A stretch of 64,000 bases of DNA from Colwellia sp. 20A7 (GCF_009832865.1 NZ_CP047130.1:124001-188000), one strand, 5' to 3'. Shown: positions 46,936-57,806, counted from the stretch's first letter. Notes: generated by a model not told the origin, from the sequence alone. A program made the numbers and translations.

Positions 46936-47211
46936 ATGGCAAAAGTAGAAATTTACACTAAAGCGTACTGTCCTTTTTGTTCTCATGCTATTGCGTTGCT
47001 TGAGAAAAAATTAACGACTTACCCATCGCTAGAAGTAGAAGAAATTAGTATTGATGGTGATATGGCATTACGTGAAAAAATGATCGCACGCAGTAAGGGT
47101 GCTTATACCGTACCACAAATATTTATTGATGATGTTCATGTCGGTGGTTGTGATCAACTAGTCGCTTTAGACAGAAATAATCAGCTTGATGAATTACTTG
47201 CAAATAGCTAG
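46936..47211 (+). CDS. grxC: Glutaredoxin 3
   Basis: A 91-residue glutaredoxin, slightly longer than E. coli GrxC. The dithiol active site CPFC is at residues 12-15, the cis-proline is in YTVPQIF (about 55-61), and the glutathione-binding VGGCDQL follows. It reduces disulfides and glutathionylated proteins in the cytosol using glutathione. It lies between yibN and secB as in enterobacteria. Confidence 0.95.
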   Translation: MAKVEIYTKAYCPFCSHAIALLEKKLTTYPSLEVEEISIDGDMALREKMIARSKGAYTVPQIFIDDVHVGGCDQLVALDRNNQLDELLANS

Positions 47212-47277
47212 TAACAAATTATCAAAAGCTTAAAACTAAACAAATATTAAATTTATAAAAAATACAGGAAAATTCCC

Positions 47278-47781
47278 ATGAGTGATGAAAATCAAAGCCC
47301 AGCAGGCGAAGCAGCACCAGCACAACCACAATTTGCTATTCAACGTGTTTACACTAAAGATGTTTCATTTGAAACACCAAACTCTCCTGCTATCTTTCAA
47401 AAAGAATGGAAGCCTGAAATTAAGTTAGATTTAGACACTCGCTCTAATAAATTAGCTGACGATACATATGAAGTTATTTTAGCGGTAACGGTAACGGCAA
47501 CGGTTGAAGGTCAAACTGCCTTTTTAGCTGAAGTACAGCAAGCGGGTATTTTTACTATTGGTAACTTACCTGAAGCACAATTGGCACATACTATTGGCGC
47601 ATTTTGTCCAACAACGTTATTTCCATATGCGCGTGAAGCAGTAGCAAGCTTAGTTAACCGTGGTTCATTCCCACAATTTAACTTATCGCCAGTGAACTTC
47701 GAAGCATTATTTGCGTCTTATGTACAACAACGTGCAGCTGAAGCAAAAGTTAATGCTCCAGAAAGCGTAGAAACGCATTAG
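47278..47781 (+). CDS. secB: Protein-export chaperone SecB
   Basis: A 167-residue protein with an extended acidic/Ala-Pro-Gln N-terminus, then [21 protein letters not shown], the typical first strand, and [18 protein letters not shown] sequence ([20 protein letters not shown], about 107-126) of the SecB core. SecB tetramers hold preproteins unfolded and deliver them to SecA. AGGAAA precedes the ATG. The gpsA gene follows 58 bases later, as in E. coli. Confidence 0.96.
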   Translation: MSDENQSPAGEAAPAQPQFAIQRVYTKDVSFETPNSPAIFQKEWKPEIKLDLDTRSNKLADDTYEVILAVTVTATVEGQTAFLAEVQQAGIFTIGNLPEAQLAHTIGAFCPTTLFPYAREAVASLVNRGSFPQFNLSPVNFEALFASYVQQRAAEAKVNAPESVETH

Positions 47782-47839
47782 TCTTAGATCGACTTTAGTT
47801 CTACAAAGTAATTTTATCACCCTTATATAAAAGGTATTT

Positions 47840-48844
47840 ATGACAGTTTCAGCTAAAATCACAGTGTTAGGTGCGGGCTCTTATGGCACGGCGCTAGCTA
47901 TTTGTTTGGCTAGAAATGGGCATAAGACACTTTTATGGGGTCGTGATGCTAATCAAGTTAATGACATGGTTAGTGCGCGAGAAAATACTAAGTATTTAGC
48001 GGGTTGCCCATTTCCTGATAGCTTACAACCTATTAGTGATTTGGCTGCCGCGGTAAGTGCTAGTGATAATATTTTAGTAGTAGTGCCAAGTCATGCTTTT
48101 GGCGATATGCTTAAAAGCATTCAGCCAATGCTGAAGCCAGGTGCAAAAATCGCTTGGGCAACCAAAGGTTTAGATCCTCAGTCGGGTGATCTACTGCAAA
48201 CTGTAGCGAATCGAATTTTAGGTGATAGTGTTGCTTTAGCAGTACTGTCTGGGCCTACATTCGCTAAAGAAATGGCAATAGGTTTACCAACGGCCATCTC
48301 TTTATCTTCTACCGATGAAAACTTCGCGCTAGAATTATCAGACTTATTACATTGTGAAAAATGCTTCCGTGTTTATCCAAATAAAGATTTTATTGGTATT
48401 CAATTAGGCGGCGCAGTGAAGAATGTTGTTGCTATTGGCGCAGGTATTGCTGATGGTATTGGCTTTGGGGCAAATGCTCGTACAGCTTTGATTACCCGTG
48501 GATTAGCTGAAATGACACGTTTAGGCGCCGCATTAGGTGCAGATCCTGCAACGTTTATGGGGATGGCTGGTTTAGGCGACTTAGTCTTAACTTGTACCGA
48601 TAATCAATCACGTAATCGTCGTTTTGGTTTAGCGTTAGGACAAGGCGCTTGTGTTGAACAAGCTATGGCTGATATTGGGCAAGTCGTTGAAGGCTATCGC
48701 AATACTAAAGAAGTCTTTACCTTAGCTAAGCGCATGAATGTTGAAATGCCTATCGTAGAGCAAGTATATGAAGTGTTGTATCAAGGCAAAGAAGCAAAAC
48801 TTGCTGCAGCTGACCTATTGTCTCGCGATCAAAAACAAGAATAA
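47840..48844 (+). CDS. gpsA: NAD(P)+-dependent glycerol-3-phosphate dehydrogenase
   Basis: A 334-residue enzyme. The nucleotide-binding fold is [19 protein letters not shown] (about 9-27). The conserved substrate region includes [16 protein letters not shown] (about 139-154) and the catalytic-Lys segment [17 protein letters not shown] (about 191-207), then GLGDLVLTC. It reduces dihydroxyacetone phosphate to sn-glycerol 3-phosphate for phospholipids. The same product is the substrate of TagD encoded at 18104-18499, so it also feeds the proposed glycerol-phosphate decoration. Confidence 0.96.
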   Translation: MTVSAKITVLGAGSYGTALAICLARNGHKTLLWGRDANQVNDMVSARENTKYLAGCPFPDSLQPISDLAAAVSASDNILVVVPSHAFGDMLKSIQPMLKPGAKIAWATKGLDPQSGDLLQTVANRILGDSVALAVLSGPTFAKEMAIGLPTAISLSSTDENFALELSDLLHCEKCFRVYPNKDFIGIQLGGAVKNVVAIGAGIADGIGFGANARTALITRGLAEMTRLGAALGADPATFMGMAGLGDLVLTCTDNQSRNRRFGLALGQGACVEQAMADIGQVVEGYRNTKEVFTLAKRMNVEMPIVEQVYEVLYQGKEAKLAAADLLSRDQKQE

Positions 48845-48936
48845 CCCCACCTTTTTATAACCTTTCCTTTTACTATCGTTATTTCGTTGGTATTTTGACA
48901 CGGAATCTTTCGAGTTATGCAATAAAGTGATTGAGT

Positions 48937-48955
48937 TCCTGAATCAAGTTCAGGA
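48937..48955. repeat. REP-like palindrome
   Basis: TCCTGAA (48937-48943) and TTCAGGA (48949-48955) flank TCAAG. A degraded copy beginning TCCTGAATCAA occurs at 50534 after fieF. It lies between the convergent gpsA and trmL genes with no T-run, so it reads as a dispersed repeat more than a terminator. Confidence 0.5.
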
Positions 48956-49028
48956 TTACGAGGCTAGATAGGGTGAAAAGGCTAGGTAACATGACGAAGC
49001 CCGGTAGCATGATAGTTTTAGACTAGGA

Positions 49029-49493
49029 TTACACTGCGTTCACAAAGCCTAACTGACGCCATGCATCGTAAACGATGACGGCTGCAGCGTTTGATAAATT
49101 CATACTACGGCTTTCTTTTAACATCGGAATTCTAATTTTGTGCTCATCAGGGATTTGTGCACGTACTTCTTCAGGTAAGCCCGCAGTTTCAGAGCCAAAT
49201 AGTAAGTAATCACCTTCTGTAAAGGTAACATCACCATAAAAATTATCTGTTTTGGTTGTAATCGCAAGTATGCGCTTTGGTTGTTCACGCTCAACAAAAT
49301 CCTTGAAGCTTTTATGTCGTTGCAGCGCTGCAAACTCATGATAATCAAGTCCTGCACGGCGTAGTTTTTTATCTTCCAAATCAAAACCCAATGGTTCAAT
49401 TAGGTGTAAACGGAATCCTGAATTAGCACATAAACGAATTATATTGCCAGTATTAGGTGGGATTTGTGGTTGGAAAAGAACAACATCTAACAT
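49029..49493 (-). CDS. trmL: tRNA (cytidine/uridine-34 2'-O)-methyltransferase TrmL
   Basis: A 154-residue SPOUT methyltransferase. The start is [22 protein letters not shown], then [11 protein letters not shown] (about 100-110) and [22 protein letters not shown] (about 122-143), which form the trefoil-knot SAM site. It methylates the wobble ribose of leucine tRNAs. The length is standard. It is divergent from fieF across 78 bases and convergent with gpsA. Confidence 0.95.
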   Translation of the reverse strand: MLDVVLFQPQIPPNTGNIIRLCANSGFRLHLIEPLGFDLEDKKLRRAGLDYHEFAALQRHKSFKDFVEREQPKRILAITTKTDNFYGDVTFTEGDYLLFGSETAGLPEEVRAQIPDEHKIRIPMLKESRSMNLSNAAAVIVYDAWRQLGFVNAV

Positions 49494-49571
49494 AATGATT
49501 TAATCAAATTGGTATAAGTTTAATAATTCTTGCTATTATAACGACAATCTTTCGATAAAGTCTGTTTTTTA

Positions 49572-50531
49572 ATGTCAGAACAAAAATCACCAAACAATTC
49601 ACAAAATAACTCACAAAGTAACTTCAGTCATAGTACTGATTATGCGTATTGGGTTCGATTAGCTGCTATTACCGCTTCATCTGTTGCATTAATTTTGGTG
49701 ATTATCAAGTTATATGCTTGGATCATAAGTGATTCTAGTGCAATGCTTGCGTCGACTACTGATTCCATTTTAGATTTATTTGCCTCAGTAATGAATATTG
49801 TTATTCTTCGTTTTGCTTTAGCTCCAGCAGACGAAGAACATAAGTTTGGCCATGGCAAGGCGGAAAGCCTGGCAGGTTTAGTACAAGCGGCTTTTGTTTT
49901 AGGCTCAGCTATATTATTAATCTTTAATGGTGTTGAGCGCGTGATGAACCCTCGAGCTATTGTGCAAAGCGATATTGCTATTTGGGTGTCTATTATTGCG
50001 ATTTTGCTTACGTTATTTTTAGTCGTTTTTCAGCGTTACGTTATTAAGCGCACAGGATCTATTGTGATTAGTGCTGATGCATTACATTATCAATCAGACT
50101 TATTATTAAATTTAGGTGTATTGGCTGCCATCTTTTTAAGCCAAGGTATTTGGCTACAAGCGGATGGTGCTTTTACTATCGCGGTTGGTTTATATTTAAT
50201 TTTTGGTGCAGGACAGATTATTTATCAAAGTGTTTATCAGTTGATGGATCATGAGTTAAACGCTGAAGATTTAGCACAAATTAAAAGTATTATTTTGTCA
50301 CATGAGCATGCTTTGGGGTTACATGAATTACGAACAAGACAATCAGGTGTTCAGCGTTTTATTCAATTTCATCTAGAGCTAGAAGACAATTTATCGTTAT
50401 TAGAAGCTCATAGCATTGGTAATGAGATTGAAGCTGAAATTTGCCAAGCACTTGCGCCATGTGAGGTTTTTATTCACCATGATCCAACCTCTGTTGTGCC
50501 TGAAGAACTAAAAGTCGAGTCAAGTAATTGA
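49572..50531 (+). CDS. fieF: Cation diffusion facilitator, FieF-type
   Basis: A 319-residue six-helix transporter with a cytosolic C-terminal domain. The intramembrane metal site is present: DSxxD-type TTDSILDLF in helix 2 (about 57-65) and HYQSDLLLN in helix 5 (about 172-180). The histidine-bearing C-terminal domain (HELRTRQSGVQRFIQFHLEL, HHDP) is that of YiiP/FieF. It exports zinc and iron by proton antiport across the inner membrane. An asparagine/serine-rich N-terminal tail of about 20 residues is longer than in E. coli. Confidence 0.92.
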   Translation: MSEQKSPNNSQNNSQSNFSHSTDYAYWVRLAAITASSVALILVIIKLYAWIISDSSAMLASTTDSILDLFASVMNIVILRFALAPADEEHKFGHGKAESLAGLVQAAFVLGSAILLIFNGVERVMNPRAIVQSDIAIWVSIIAILLTLFLVVFQRYVIKRTGSIVISADALHYQSDLLLNLGVLAAIFLSQGIWLQADGAFTIAVGLYLIFGAGQIIYQSVYQLMDHELNAEDLAQIKSIILSHEHALGLHELRTRQSGVQRFIQFHLELEDNLSLLEAHSIGNEIEAEICQALAPCEVFIHHDPTSVVPEELKVESSN

Positions 50532-50687
50532 TATCCTGAATCAATGTCAGAATAACTGTTTTTATTTGGATGATGAGTCTAAGTTGAGGATGGCGGGTGC
50601 CTTTTAAGAAGACCGCGTACTTAGGTGTTTGTTAGCCACATATTTCATCATTCAGTAGGCCGGTTAATACGGGATATATGAATTTCC

Positions 50688-50765
50688 CCGTCGTCATTTC
50701 GTAAGTCACGGAATCTATGAATCTTACTGTCGTCATCTCATAGGTCGCTGAATACGGGATCTATA
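50688..50765. repeat. Two tandem 39-bp diverged intergenic repeats
   Basis: Two units start with CCGTCGTCAT (50688-50697) and CTGTCGTCAT (50727-50736), 39 bases apart, and continue TTCGTAAGTCACGGAATC / CTCATAGGTCGCTGAATA. A tail like that of unit 2 (AATACGGGAT) also occurs at 50667, just before unit 1. The block lies downstream of fieF and within 40 bases of the hydrolase stop. It resembles the dispersed intergenic repeats of Alteromonadales. Confidence 0.55.
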
Positions 50766-50803
50766 GCACTAAGCAAAACTAACCTTGCCAGAATAATTCA
50801 GCT

Positions 50804-51913
50804 CTAATACTGTTTAAACCACTCAATTGCTGCAGTTAATGCCTTGTCACGATGAAGATCGCTTTCAAAAAATAGTTCATGATACGCGCCTTCTATTACC
50901 AGTGGTTTGCCCTCTGGGCATGAGTATGAATAGTGTTGATGTAATTGCTGACAAAAGTCATGCTGTGCTTCATTTGACACTATCGTATCTTCACCTGCTT
51001 GAATAACTAACGTCGGCGTTGTTATTTTATCTATATTATTAAACAGTGTTTCGAGTGCGGTAATTGATTCAGATAACCATTTTACGGTAATGCCGCCAAG
51101 TTGCAGTTTAGGCTCTGTTTGATAAAGTTGAATAAATTGTTGAAAACGTAATTCTGAATGCATTAGCGGGTTATCGGTAAATGAAGTTGGATCATCTGCT
51201 TTTGGCGTGTAATCTTTTTGTCCTAAAAAATACCAAGGCGTATCAGACACTATTTGATTAATTTGGTTGGTCACTTTAACTAATGATTCAGCGATAACAC
51301 GAGGAATAGGGCCGCTATTAAAGCCTAACATAGGTGAAGATAATACCGCTGCTTGTATGTTATTTGGATAATCTTGTAAGTATCTGGCAGCAATGGCCCC
51401 TCCCATTGAATGCGCTAATAAATAGGGTTTTTGGCTTTCACCATTTACATTACAATAGGGTTTAACGGCTTTTTCAATAAAACTAGCAAAGTCATCAACA
51501 TAATATTGGAAGTCTTCTACATAGCCTTTATGTGGGTTTTCTAATAAACGTGCCGATATACCTTGGCCACGGTGATCAACGAGAAAAACATTGAAACCGA
51601 GATTGAATAAATCAAAGCTTAGCTCTTTATATTTCAAATAACCTTCACTGCGCCCTGAGGAAATAATTAAACATTTTCTATTGGTGTGGTTAGCTGGTTT
51701 TACGTCAGTTTCATTATGATTGAATATTGCATAATTAATTCGCTTATCATTAACGCCATTAAAACTTGAAAACTCACCTTGCAGCCAAAATTGCGCAATT
51801 TCATTGCTATAACGGGTGCTAAGTTGTGGTTCAGTAGTAAAGTTATTCGCGTTAATTTTTGTCATAAATCCAACGAGTAGTAAGATAATAAGCGTATATT
51901 TAAACATAATCAT
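50804..51913 (-). CDS. Alpha/beta hydrolase, lysophospholipase (PldB)-like
   Basis: A 369-residue hydrolase with an N-terminal hydrophobic signal (about 4-20). The nucleophile elbow AHSMGGAIAARYL puts Ser at about residue 168. VFLVDHRGQGISARLL (about 103-118) is the strand-4 region shared with PldB, and PTLVIQAGEDTIVSN plus the final GAYHELFFE supply the Asp and His. It likely hydrolyses lysophospholipids or monoacylglycerols in the periplasm or at the membrane. A long hairpin separates it from ubiK upstream. Confidence 0.87.
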   Translation of the reverse strand: MIMFKYTLIILLLVGFMTKINANNFTTEPQLSTRYSNEIAQFWLQGEFSSFNGVNDKRINYAIFNHNETDVKPANHTNRKCLIISSGRSEGYLKYKELSFDLFNLGFNVFLVDHRGQGISARLLENPHKGYVEDFQYYVDDFASFIEKAVKPYCNVNGESQKPYLLAHSMGGAIAARYLQDYPNNIQAAVLSSPMLGFNSGPIPRVIAESLVKVTNQINQIVSDTPWYFLGQKDYTPKADDPTSFTDNPLMHSELRFQQFIQLYQTEPKLQLGGITVKWLSESITALETLFNNIDKITTPTLVIQAGEDTIVSNEAQHDFCQQLHQHYSYSCPEGKPLVIEGAYHELFFESDLHRDKALTAAIEWFKQY

Positions 51914-51950
51914 TTGTTCCGACTGTTAATTTACTACCTATGAAACACAA

Positions 51951-51995
51951 TGCTTACGAATAAATCAAATCGGTGATTTGTAATGTTCGTAAGCG
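51951..51995. repeat. Nested inverted repeat (long hairpin)
   Basis: Outer arms GCTTACGAA (51952-51960) and TTCGTAAGC (51986-51994) enclose inner arms CAAATC (51966-51971) and GATTTG (51975-51980) around GGT. It lies between ubiK and the hydrolase gene, both minus strand. No T-run follows on that strand, so classical termination is doubtful. Confidence 0.55.
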
Positions 51996-52033
51996 TGAGC
52001 ATTCTTATTTGATGATATTTTTATTCGACACTT

Positions 52034-52288
52034 TTATTCGATATTGTTGCTAGTAGCCTCTAACGCAGTTAATCGTGCTTCAAGCTCAGCTAACTTAGTA
52101 CGTGTTTTAATCAACACTTGTGTTTGTATATCAAACTCTTCACGAGTTACTACGTCAAGTTGTGATAATTTACGTTGTAATACGGTTTTTGTTTTGTCTT
52201 CAAAATCGCTAGCCATGCTCTTTAAACCAGGAGGAATGGCGTCAGTTACTTGTTTGGCTATTTCTTCAATTTTTTTTGCATTAATCAT
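52034..52288 (-). CDS. ubiK: Ubiquinone biosynthesis accessory factor UbiK
   Basis: An 84-residue protein of the BMFP/YqiC family. The amphipathic N-terminal half (MINAKKIEEIAKQVTDAIPP) is followed by a coiled coil (EFDIQTQVLIKTRTKLAELEARL) ending in LEA repeats. UbiK binds UbiJ and assists the late steps of ubiquinone synthesis at the membrane. ubiJ itself lies about 4 kb away. It is transcribed divergently from rep. Confidence 0.92.
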   Translation of the reverse strand: MINAKKIEEIAKQVTDAIPPGLKSMASDFEDKTKTVLQRKLSQLDVVTREEFDIQTQVLIKTRTKLAELEARLTALEATSNNIE

Positions 52289-52463
52289 ACTATAGGTCCA
52301 AATTCTCGGTTCGAATTATTTATTTGAATTTCTTATCTACTATTTATATAAAATAACGATCCAAATAATTACACAAAATTTCACTTGAACACATTGTAAC
52401 TGTTTTGCTAACGAGTAAAAACAGGTAAAATTACTGTCCTTAAAATTAATCATTTCTGCAATT

Positions 52464-54482
52464 ATGAAACTTAACCCCGGACAAAACGAAGCCGTAAAAT
52501 ATGTTAGTGGTCCTTGCCTTGTATTGGCTGGCGCTGGCTCAGGTAAAACGGGAGTTATTTGTCAAAAAATTGCTTACTTAATTCAAAAGTGTGATTACAA
52601 AGCACGTAATATTGCCGCTGTAACCTTCACCAATAAAGCAGCGCGAGAAATGAAAGAGCGTATTATCAAAATGCTCGGCAAAGAGTCAACTCGCGGCTTA
52701 ACAGTTTCTACTTTCCATTCGCTTGGGCTCGATATTGTACGTCGAGAAATTAAAACACTAGGCTATAAGCCAGGATTTACACTATTTGACGATCAAGATA
52801 GTCTTTCATTATTAAAAGAATTAACGCTAGATGAACTTGATGGTGATAAAGATTTATTGAGCCAATTGCAAAGTAAAATATCTAACTGGAAAAATGATTT
52901 ATTATTACCTGATGCAGCTTTAAAAATAGCAAATGATGCCAGCTCTCAAGAATTCGCTGAGTTTTATCAGCGGTATCATCAGCATATGAAGGCGTACAAT
53001 GCGCTTGATTTTGATGATTTAATTCTTATTCCTACACTGTTATTGAAAAACTATCCTGAGGTGCGTGAACGCTGGCGCAGTAAAATTCGTTATCTGTTGG
53101 TTGATGAATATCAAGATACTAATGCGAGTCAATATGAATTAGTAAAACTCATTGCAGGTGACCGAGGGCGCTTAACGGTTGTGGGAGATGATGATCAGTC
53201 TATTTATTCTTGGCGTGGTGCTAAACCTGAAAACTTAGTTTTACTGGGTAAAGATTTTCCTCAACTTAAGCTGATTAAACTGGAGCAAAATTACCGTTCA
53301 AGTGGCCGCATTTTAAAATGTGCCAATATATTAATTGCTAATAATCCTCATGTTTACGATAAAGCGTTATTTAGTGAACTAGCTTATGGGCCTGAACTGC
53401 GTGTAGTACAAACTAAAAATGAAGAAGATGAAGTTTCGCGTATTATTGGCGAGCTGATTGGTCATCGGTTTATGAATCGAAGCCGCCATAAAGATTATGC
53501 TATTTTATATCGTGGTAATCATCAATCTCGATTATTAGAAAAAGCATTAATGCAAAACCGTATCCCGTATAAAATTAGTGGCGGTACATCGTTTTTCTCC
53601 CGTGCTGAAATTAAAGATGTTATGGCGTATTTACGTGTATTGGTTAACCCTGATGATGATAATGCTTTCTTACGTATTGTTAATGTACCGAAGCGAGAGC
53701 TTGGTCCTGCGACTTTAGAAAAGTTAGGGAATTACGCTAATATGCGTCAAATAAGCATGTTTGCCGCGAGTTTTGAATTAGGGCTAGAGCAAACATTAAC
53801 AGGGCGTCCATTAATGAAAATGCAAGCCTTCACACAATGGTTAGTTGATGTGGCTGATCAAACCGAACGCGGTGATACAGCGGCAGTGTTACGGTCAATG
53901 ATTCGAGAAATCAATTATGAAGATTTTCTCTATGACACCTCTCCTAGTGCGAAAGCAGCTGAAATGCGGATGAAGAATGTCACCGAGCTATTTAGTTGGG
54001 TTACGCAAATGCTTGAAGGCTCTGATGATGAAGAACCGATGACTTTGCCACAAATTGTTACTCGCTTAACATTACGCGATATGATGGAGCGTAATGAAGA
54101 TGAAGATGATAGTGATCAAGTACAATTAATGACCTTGCATGCATCGAAAGGATTAGAGTTTCCTTATGTGTTTTTAATTGGGATGGAAGAGGGGTTATTG
54201 CCCCATCAAACCAGTATTGATGAAGGTAGTGTGGAAGAAGAGCGTCGTTTAGCTTACGTAGGTATAACGCGCGCGCAACGCGAGTTAATATTTACTTATG
54301 CACGTGAACGTCGTCAATTTGGTGAAGTATCACGCACTGAAGCTAGTCGATTTTTACATGAGTTGCCACAAGATGATTTAAACTGGGAGTTAGGACAAGT
54401 GAAGAAAACACAAGTCTATAAAGAACAGTCTAATAAACAGGGGATGGCAAGTTTAAGAGCCCAATTAGCTAAAGGTAAGTAA
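52464..54482 (+). CDS. rep: ATP-dependent DNA helicase Rep
   Basis: A 672-residue superfamily 1A helicase. Motif [10 protein letters not shown] (about 22-30), motif Ia [14 protein letters not shown], motif [13 protein letters not shown] (about 213-223), motif [16 protein letters not shown], motif [13 protein letters not shown] and motif [19 protein letters not shown] are all present. Length equals E. coli Rep (673). It is a 3'-5' helicase that clears proteins ahead of the replication fork. It stops 13 bases from the convergent ubiB. Confidence 0.96.
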   Translation: MKLNPGQNEAVKYVSGPCLVLAGAGSGKTGVICQKIAYLIQKCDYKARNIAAVTFTNKAAREMKERIIKMLGKESTRGLTVSTFHSLGLDIVRREIKTLGYKPGFTLFDDQDSLSLLKELTLDELDGDKDLLSQLQSKISNWKNDLLLPDAALKIANDASSQEFAEFYQRYHQHMKAYNALDFDDLILIPTLLLKNYPEVRERWRSKIRYLLVDEYQDTNASQYELVKLIAGDRGRLTVVGDDDQSIYSWRGAKPENLVLLGKDFPQLKLIKLEQNYRSSGRILKCANILIANNPHVYDKALFSELAYGPELRVVQTKNEEDEVSRIIGELIGHRFMNRSRHKDYAILYRGNHQSRLLEKALMQNRIPYKISGGTSFFSRAEIKDVMAYLRVLVNPDDDNAFLRIVNVPKRELGPATLEKLGNYANMRQISMFAASFELGLEQTLTGRPLMKMQAFTQWLVDVADQTERGDTAAVLRSMIREINYEDFLYDTSPSAKAAEMRMKNVTELFSWVTQMLEGSDDEEPMTLPQIVTRLTLRDMMERNEDEDDSDQVQLMTLHASKGLEFPYVFLIGMEEGLLPHQTSIDEGSVEEERRLAYVGITRAQRELIFTYARERRQFGEVSRTEASRFLHELPQDDLNWELGQVKKTQVYKEQSNKQGMASLRAQLAKGK

Positions 54483-54495
54483 TTGAGCTCGTTCT

Positions 54496-56133
54496 TTACT
54501 TCTTGATAGAGTATATAAAACTAATAGCGGCAGCAGCGGCAGTTATGATAGCAAATAAATTGTTGTCTTGGTTTAACAGTAGAGCCGAGCTAATGCACAA
54601 ACCTGCTGTTAAGACACTAAAAATTAAGCGCTGATTGTTCGCTTGTTGTTGTTGAGTTATTTGCTCTATTAATTGCATTTGTTGCGACTGACTCTCTTTG
54701 CCTGCTTTTAAATAATCATAAATAAGATCAGGCATTTCGGGTAGTTTTTCATTCCAAAAAGGTATGTTGTCTTTTATCTTTGTAAAGACGGCTTTAACAC
54801 CCATTTGTTCTTTTACCCAGTTCTCTAAAAACGGCTTAGCTGTTTGCCATAAATCTAATTGTGGATAAAGCTGTCTACCTAATCCTTCAATATAAAGTAA
54901 GGTCTTTTGTAATAAGACTAATTGAGGTTGCACTTCCATATTGAAGCGACGTGCGGTGTTAAATAAATTGACTAGTACCTGACCAAATGAAATTTCAGAT
55001 AAAGGTTTGTTAAATATAGGTTCACATACTGCACGAATTGCAAATTCAAATTCATCAACACTCGTGTTAGCCGGTACCCAGCCAGAATCAACATGCAGTT
55101 GTGCCACTTTACGATAATCTCTATTGAAAAAGGCAACGAAATTCTCTGCTAAGTAACGTTTATCTTCTCGGTTTAATGTACCTACAATACCGCAATCTAT
55201 AGCAATCCAAGTAGGATCTGTTGGGTTGTTCGCATTAACAAAAACATTACCTGGGTGCATATCTGCGTGGAAGAAACTATCTCTAAAAACTTGTGTAAAA
55301 AATACTTCTACGCCGCGTTCAGCAAGTAGTTTCATGTCAACATTTAGGTCGTTTAATTTGTTGATCTCTCCTACACCAATCCCGTAAATACGCTCCATCA
55401 CAAGAATGTTCTTGTGGCTGTATTCACCGTAGATTTCAGGAACATAGAGCACGTTGTCGTAACTACGCCCTTGTTCAAAGTTATGTTTTAATTGAATAGC
55501 GTTCGCAGCTTCTCGGTTAAGATCTAGCTCATCTAAAATGGTTTTTTTATATTCAGCAACCACTTCAACCGGTCGTAAGCGTTTGCCGTCTGGTAACCAT
55601 CGAGCGACAATGGCAGCAATACGCGACATCACTTTTATATCAGCTAGAATAGTCTCGCCTATATTGGGACGAAGTACTTTAATAACGATATGTTGTTCTT
55701 TATCATCGTCAATTAAGGTTGCGGTATGTACTTGAGCGATAGAAGCAGAGGCAAGCGGTGTAACCTCAAAAGCACTAAAATATTGTTCAAATATTTCAAT
55801 GCCCATGGCTTCAATAATTATTTTCTTTGCCAGCTCACCGTCGAAAGGTGTTACTTTATCTTGCAATAAAGCTAATTCATCGGCGAAGTCAGGTGGTAAT
55901 AAGTCACGACGAGTAGAGAGCATTTGTCCAAATTTAATAAAGACAGGGCCTAGCTCTTCAATTGCTAGGCGGAAACGTTGAGCAACAGTTTTATTTTTGT
56001 GTTTGTTTTGTAACCAAAATAAAGATAAACGCCCAAGTTTTGCGTACCACGGTAACATTTTCTTGGGTACCATCTCGTCCAAACCATAATGTAAAAATGT
56101 TTTAACAATGCGGTATAGTCGTTTATTACTCAC
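54496..56133 (-). CDS. ubiB: Ubiquinone biosynthesis atypical kinase UbiB
   Basis: A 545-residue ADCK/UbiB protein. [14 protein letters not shown] (about 67-80) is the KxGQ motif that replaces the usual glycine-rich loop. VIKVLRP holds the ATP-binding Lys, [13 protein letters not shown] (about 287-299) the catalytic loop and AIDCGIVG the metal site. Two hydrophobic helices at the C-terminus anchor it in the inner membrane. It is an ATPase needed for coenzyme Q synthesis. Its ATG overlaps ubiJ by four bases. Confidence 0.96.
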   Translation of the reverse strand: MSNKRLYRIVKTFLHYGLDEMVPKKMLPWYAKLGRLSLFWLQNKHKNKTVAQRFRLAIEELGPVFIKFGQMLSTRRDLLPPDFADELALLQDKVTPFDGELAKKIIIEAMGIEIFEQYFSAFEVTPLASASIAQVHTATLIDDDKEQHIVIKVLRPNIGETILADIKVMSRIAAIVARWLPDGKRLRPVEVVAEYKKTILDELDLNREAANAIQLKHNFEQGRSYDNVLYVPEIYGEYSHKNILVMERIYGIGVGEINKLNDLNVDMKLLAERGVEVFFTQVFRDSFFHADMHPGNVFVNANNPTDPTWIAIDCGIVGTLNREDKRYLAENFVAFFNRDYRKVAQLHVDSGWVPANTSVDEFEFAIRAVCEPIFNKPLSEISFGQVLVNLFNTARRFNMEVQPQLVLLQKTLLYIEGLGRQLYPQLDLWQTAKPFLENWVKEQMGVKAVFTKIKDNIPFWNEKLPEMPDLIYDYLKAGKESQSQQMQLIEQITQQQQANNQRLIFSVLTAGLCISSALLLNQDNNLFAIITAAAAAISFIYSIKK

Positions 56134-56738
56134 GTGTTTGAATATCCTTTGGTTAATGCATCAAGTCGCGTTGATATGTTGTCAGCGTGATTATTCACTT
56201 GGCTAACCTGTTGATTAAACGCTTCAAGTTCGCTGCGAGTTACTACTAAGCGTTGTTCGTGTACTAGATACTCGCTAGCATCTGCTTTAATTTGTTTACT
56301 CGCAAATTGTAATTTTCCTGCAACACGCTTACCTAGTTGCATTAACTTGTGTGTTGGTACATCACCAATATGCTTTGCTAATTCACTTTGCCAATCAATA
56401 TTTAGAGTCTCTGCCAAATGCATGAATTGCTGTGCAACTTTGATATCCCCGGTTAAATCGAGCTTATTTTGTTTAATTAATTCAGTTAATTGTTGTTCGG
56501 CTTTTAATGCTTGTATGGTTTTTATGCTCGTTTTTACCGTGCAATCGACACCTTCTGTTAGTCCCGACACAATTATTTTGTTGGCATTAACGGTTAAACT
56601 AACTGGAAATTTTAATTCAGATAAAAAAATTGAGAGTGTTTTTTGTTCTAGTTTTTTTAAATCAATCTTCTCAGTATTTAATGACAATACTTTGTTAATT
56701 AATAGCTCTATTGACGAAGTTAATACTTGCTGCAACAT
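56130..56738 (-). CDS. ubiJ: Ubiquinone biosynthesis accessory factor UbiJ (SCP2 domain)
   Basis: A 202-residue protein. The N-terminal SCP2-like lipid-binding domain covers about 15-110, including [17 protein letters not shown] and [22 protein letters not shown]. The tail is helical and charged, suited to coiled-coil contact with UbiK. UbiJ organises the late ubiquinone-biosynthesis complex and binds lipid intermediates. It lies 36 bases after ubiE and overlaps ubiB, the canonical ubiE-ubiJ-ubiB operon. Confidence 0.94.
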   Translation of the reverse strand: MLQQVLTSSIELLINKVLSLNTEKIDLKKLEQKTLSIFLSELKFPVSLTVNANKIIVSGLTEGVDCTVKTSIKTIQALKAEQQLTELIKQNKLDLTGDIKVAQQFMHLAETLNIDWQSELAKHIGDVPTHKLMQLGKRVAGKLQFASKQIKADASEYLVHEQRLVVTRSELEAFNQQVSQVNNHADNISTRLDALTKGYSNT

Positions 56739-56774
56739 GAAAGTAACCCTGTATTTACGGTTAATAATACCTGA

Positions 56775-57566
56775 TTAAAATTTATAACCTTTGTGTAAAG
56801 CGACAACACCACCGGTTAAGTTTTTAAAACTCGTTTGCTCAAAACCTGCATTGTCCATCATACTTTTTAATGTTTCTTGATTAGGATGCATACGAATTGA
56901 TTCAGCAAGATATTGGTAACTATCACCGTCTTTCGCTACTAACTCGCCCATTTTTGGTAAAATGTTGAATGAATAAAAGTCATAAGCCTTATTAAGTAGC
57001 TCATGTTCAGGCTTAGAAAATTCTAATATTAAGAGACGACCGCCTGGTTTTAAAACACGATAAATAGAACGTAGCGCCATATCTTGATCAGTAACATTAC
57101 GTAAACCAAAAGCGATAGTCACTATATCAAAAGTATTATCTTCAAAAGGTAAGTATTGAGCATTTGCTTGAACATATTTTATGTTCTGTACTAAACCTTT
57201 ATCACGTAACTTATCGCGTCCAACATTGAGCATTGAACTGTTAATATCAGCGAGTACAACTTTACCTTCTTTGCCTACTAATTGAGAAAATTTAGCTGTT
57301 AAATCACCCGTTCCACCTGCTAGATCTAAAACACTATTACCAGGTCTGACACCACTTGCATCAATAGTAAAGCGTTTCCATAGACGGTGTATACCAAATG
57401 ACATTAAATCATTCATTACGTCATATTGCTTTGCAACTGAATGGAAAACACCTGCCACCATAGGCACTTTATCCTCTTTATCAATGGTTTTGTAACCAAA
57501 GTGAGTGGTGTTATCTGACGACGTTTCGGGTAGCTTTGGTGATTGATCTTGTTGTTGAGCAGGCAT
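56775..57566 (-). CDS. ubiE: Ubiquinone/menaquinone C-methyltransferase UbiE
   Basis: A 263-residue class I methyltransferase. SAM motif [16 protein letters not shown] is at about 79-93. The UbiE signatures [19 protein letters not shown] (about 48-66), FGLRNVTDQ (about 154-162) and [15 protein letters not shown] are also present. It methylates the C-2 position of demethylmenaquinol and the equivalent carbon in ubiquinol synthesis. It is the first gene of ubiE-ubiJ-ubiB. The N-terminal 20 residues are polar and dispensable-looking. Confidence 0.96.
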   Translation of the reverse strand: MPAQQQDQSPKLPETSSDNTTHFGYKTIDKEDKVPMVAGVFHSVAKQYDVMNDLMSFGIHRLWKRFTIDASGVRPGNSVLDLAGGTGDLTAKFSQLVGKEGKVVLADINSSMLNVGRDKLRDKGLVQNIKYVQANAQYLPFEDNTFDIVTIAFGLRNVTDQDMALRSIYRVLKPGGRLLILEFSKPEHELLNKAYDFYSFNILPKMGELVAKDGDSYQYLAESIRMHPNQETLKSMMDNAGFEQTSFKNLTGGVVALHKGYKF

Positions 57567-57771
57567 CTTTTATTCACTAATAACGAAAATTGATAATAGT
57601 TTACTTTATGTCAGTAGGATAACCAAATATCGATGAGCCTTTTATTGATTTAAAACACTCGTTAGTGGTGAGTGTAGGCTAAATAATTATATCGACAATG
57701 CTTAAATTTTAAATTTACATGGCAAGTAAAGAATAAAAAAAACATAAGTGTAATTTAATTACATATGTAAC

Positions 57772-57800
57772 TTGCATATTTAGAGTATATACTCTATAAT
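57772..57800 (+). promoter_or_regulatory. Sigma-70 promoter with internal palindromic operator
   Basis: TTGCAT (57772-57777), a 17-base spacer, then TATAAT (57795-57800). The spacer contains the perfect 14-base palindrome AGAGTATATACTCT (57782-57795), which overlaps the first base of the -10 box. A second palindrome TTACATATGTAA (57759-57770) abuts the -35 box. The layout implies a tightly regulated promoter for the downstream candidate RNA. Confidence 0.65.
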
Positions 57801-57806
57801 TCTTTT

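Noticed and set aside
50667..50765. Tandem 39-base units as a CRISPR array
   Set aside because: Only two diverged units are directly adjacent without unique spacers, and no cas genes are present.
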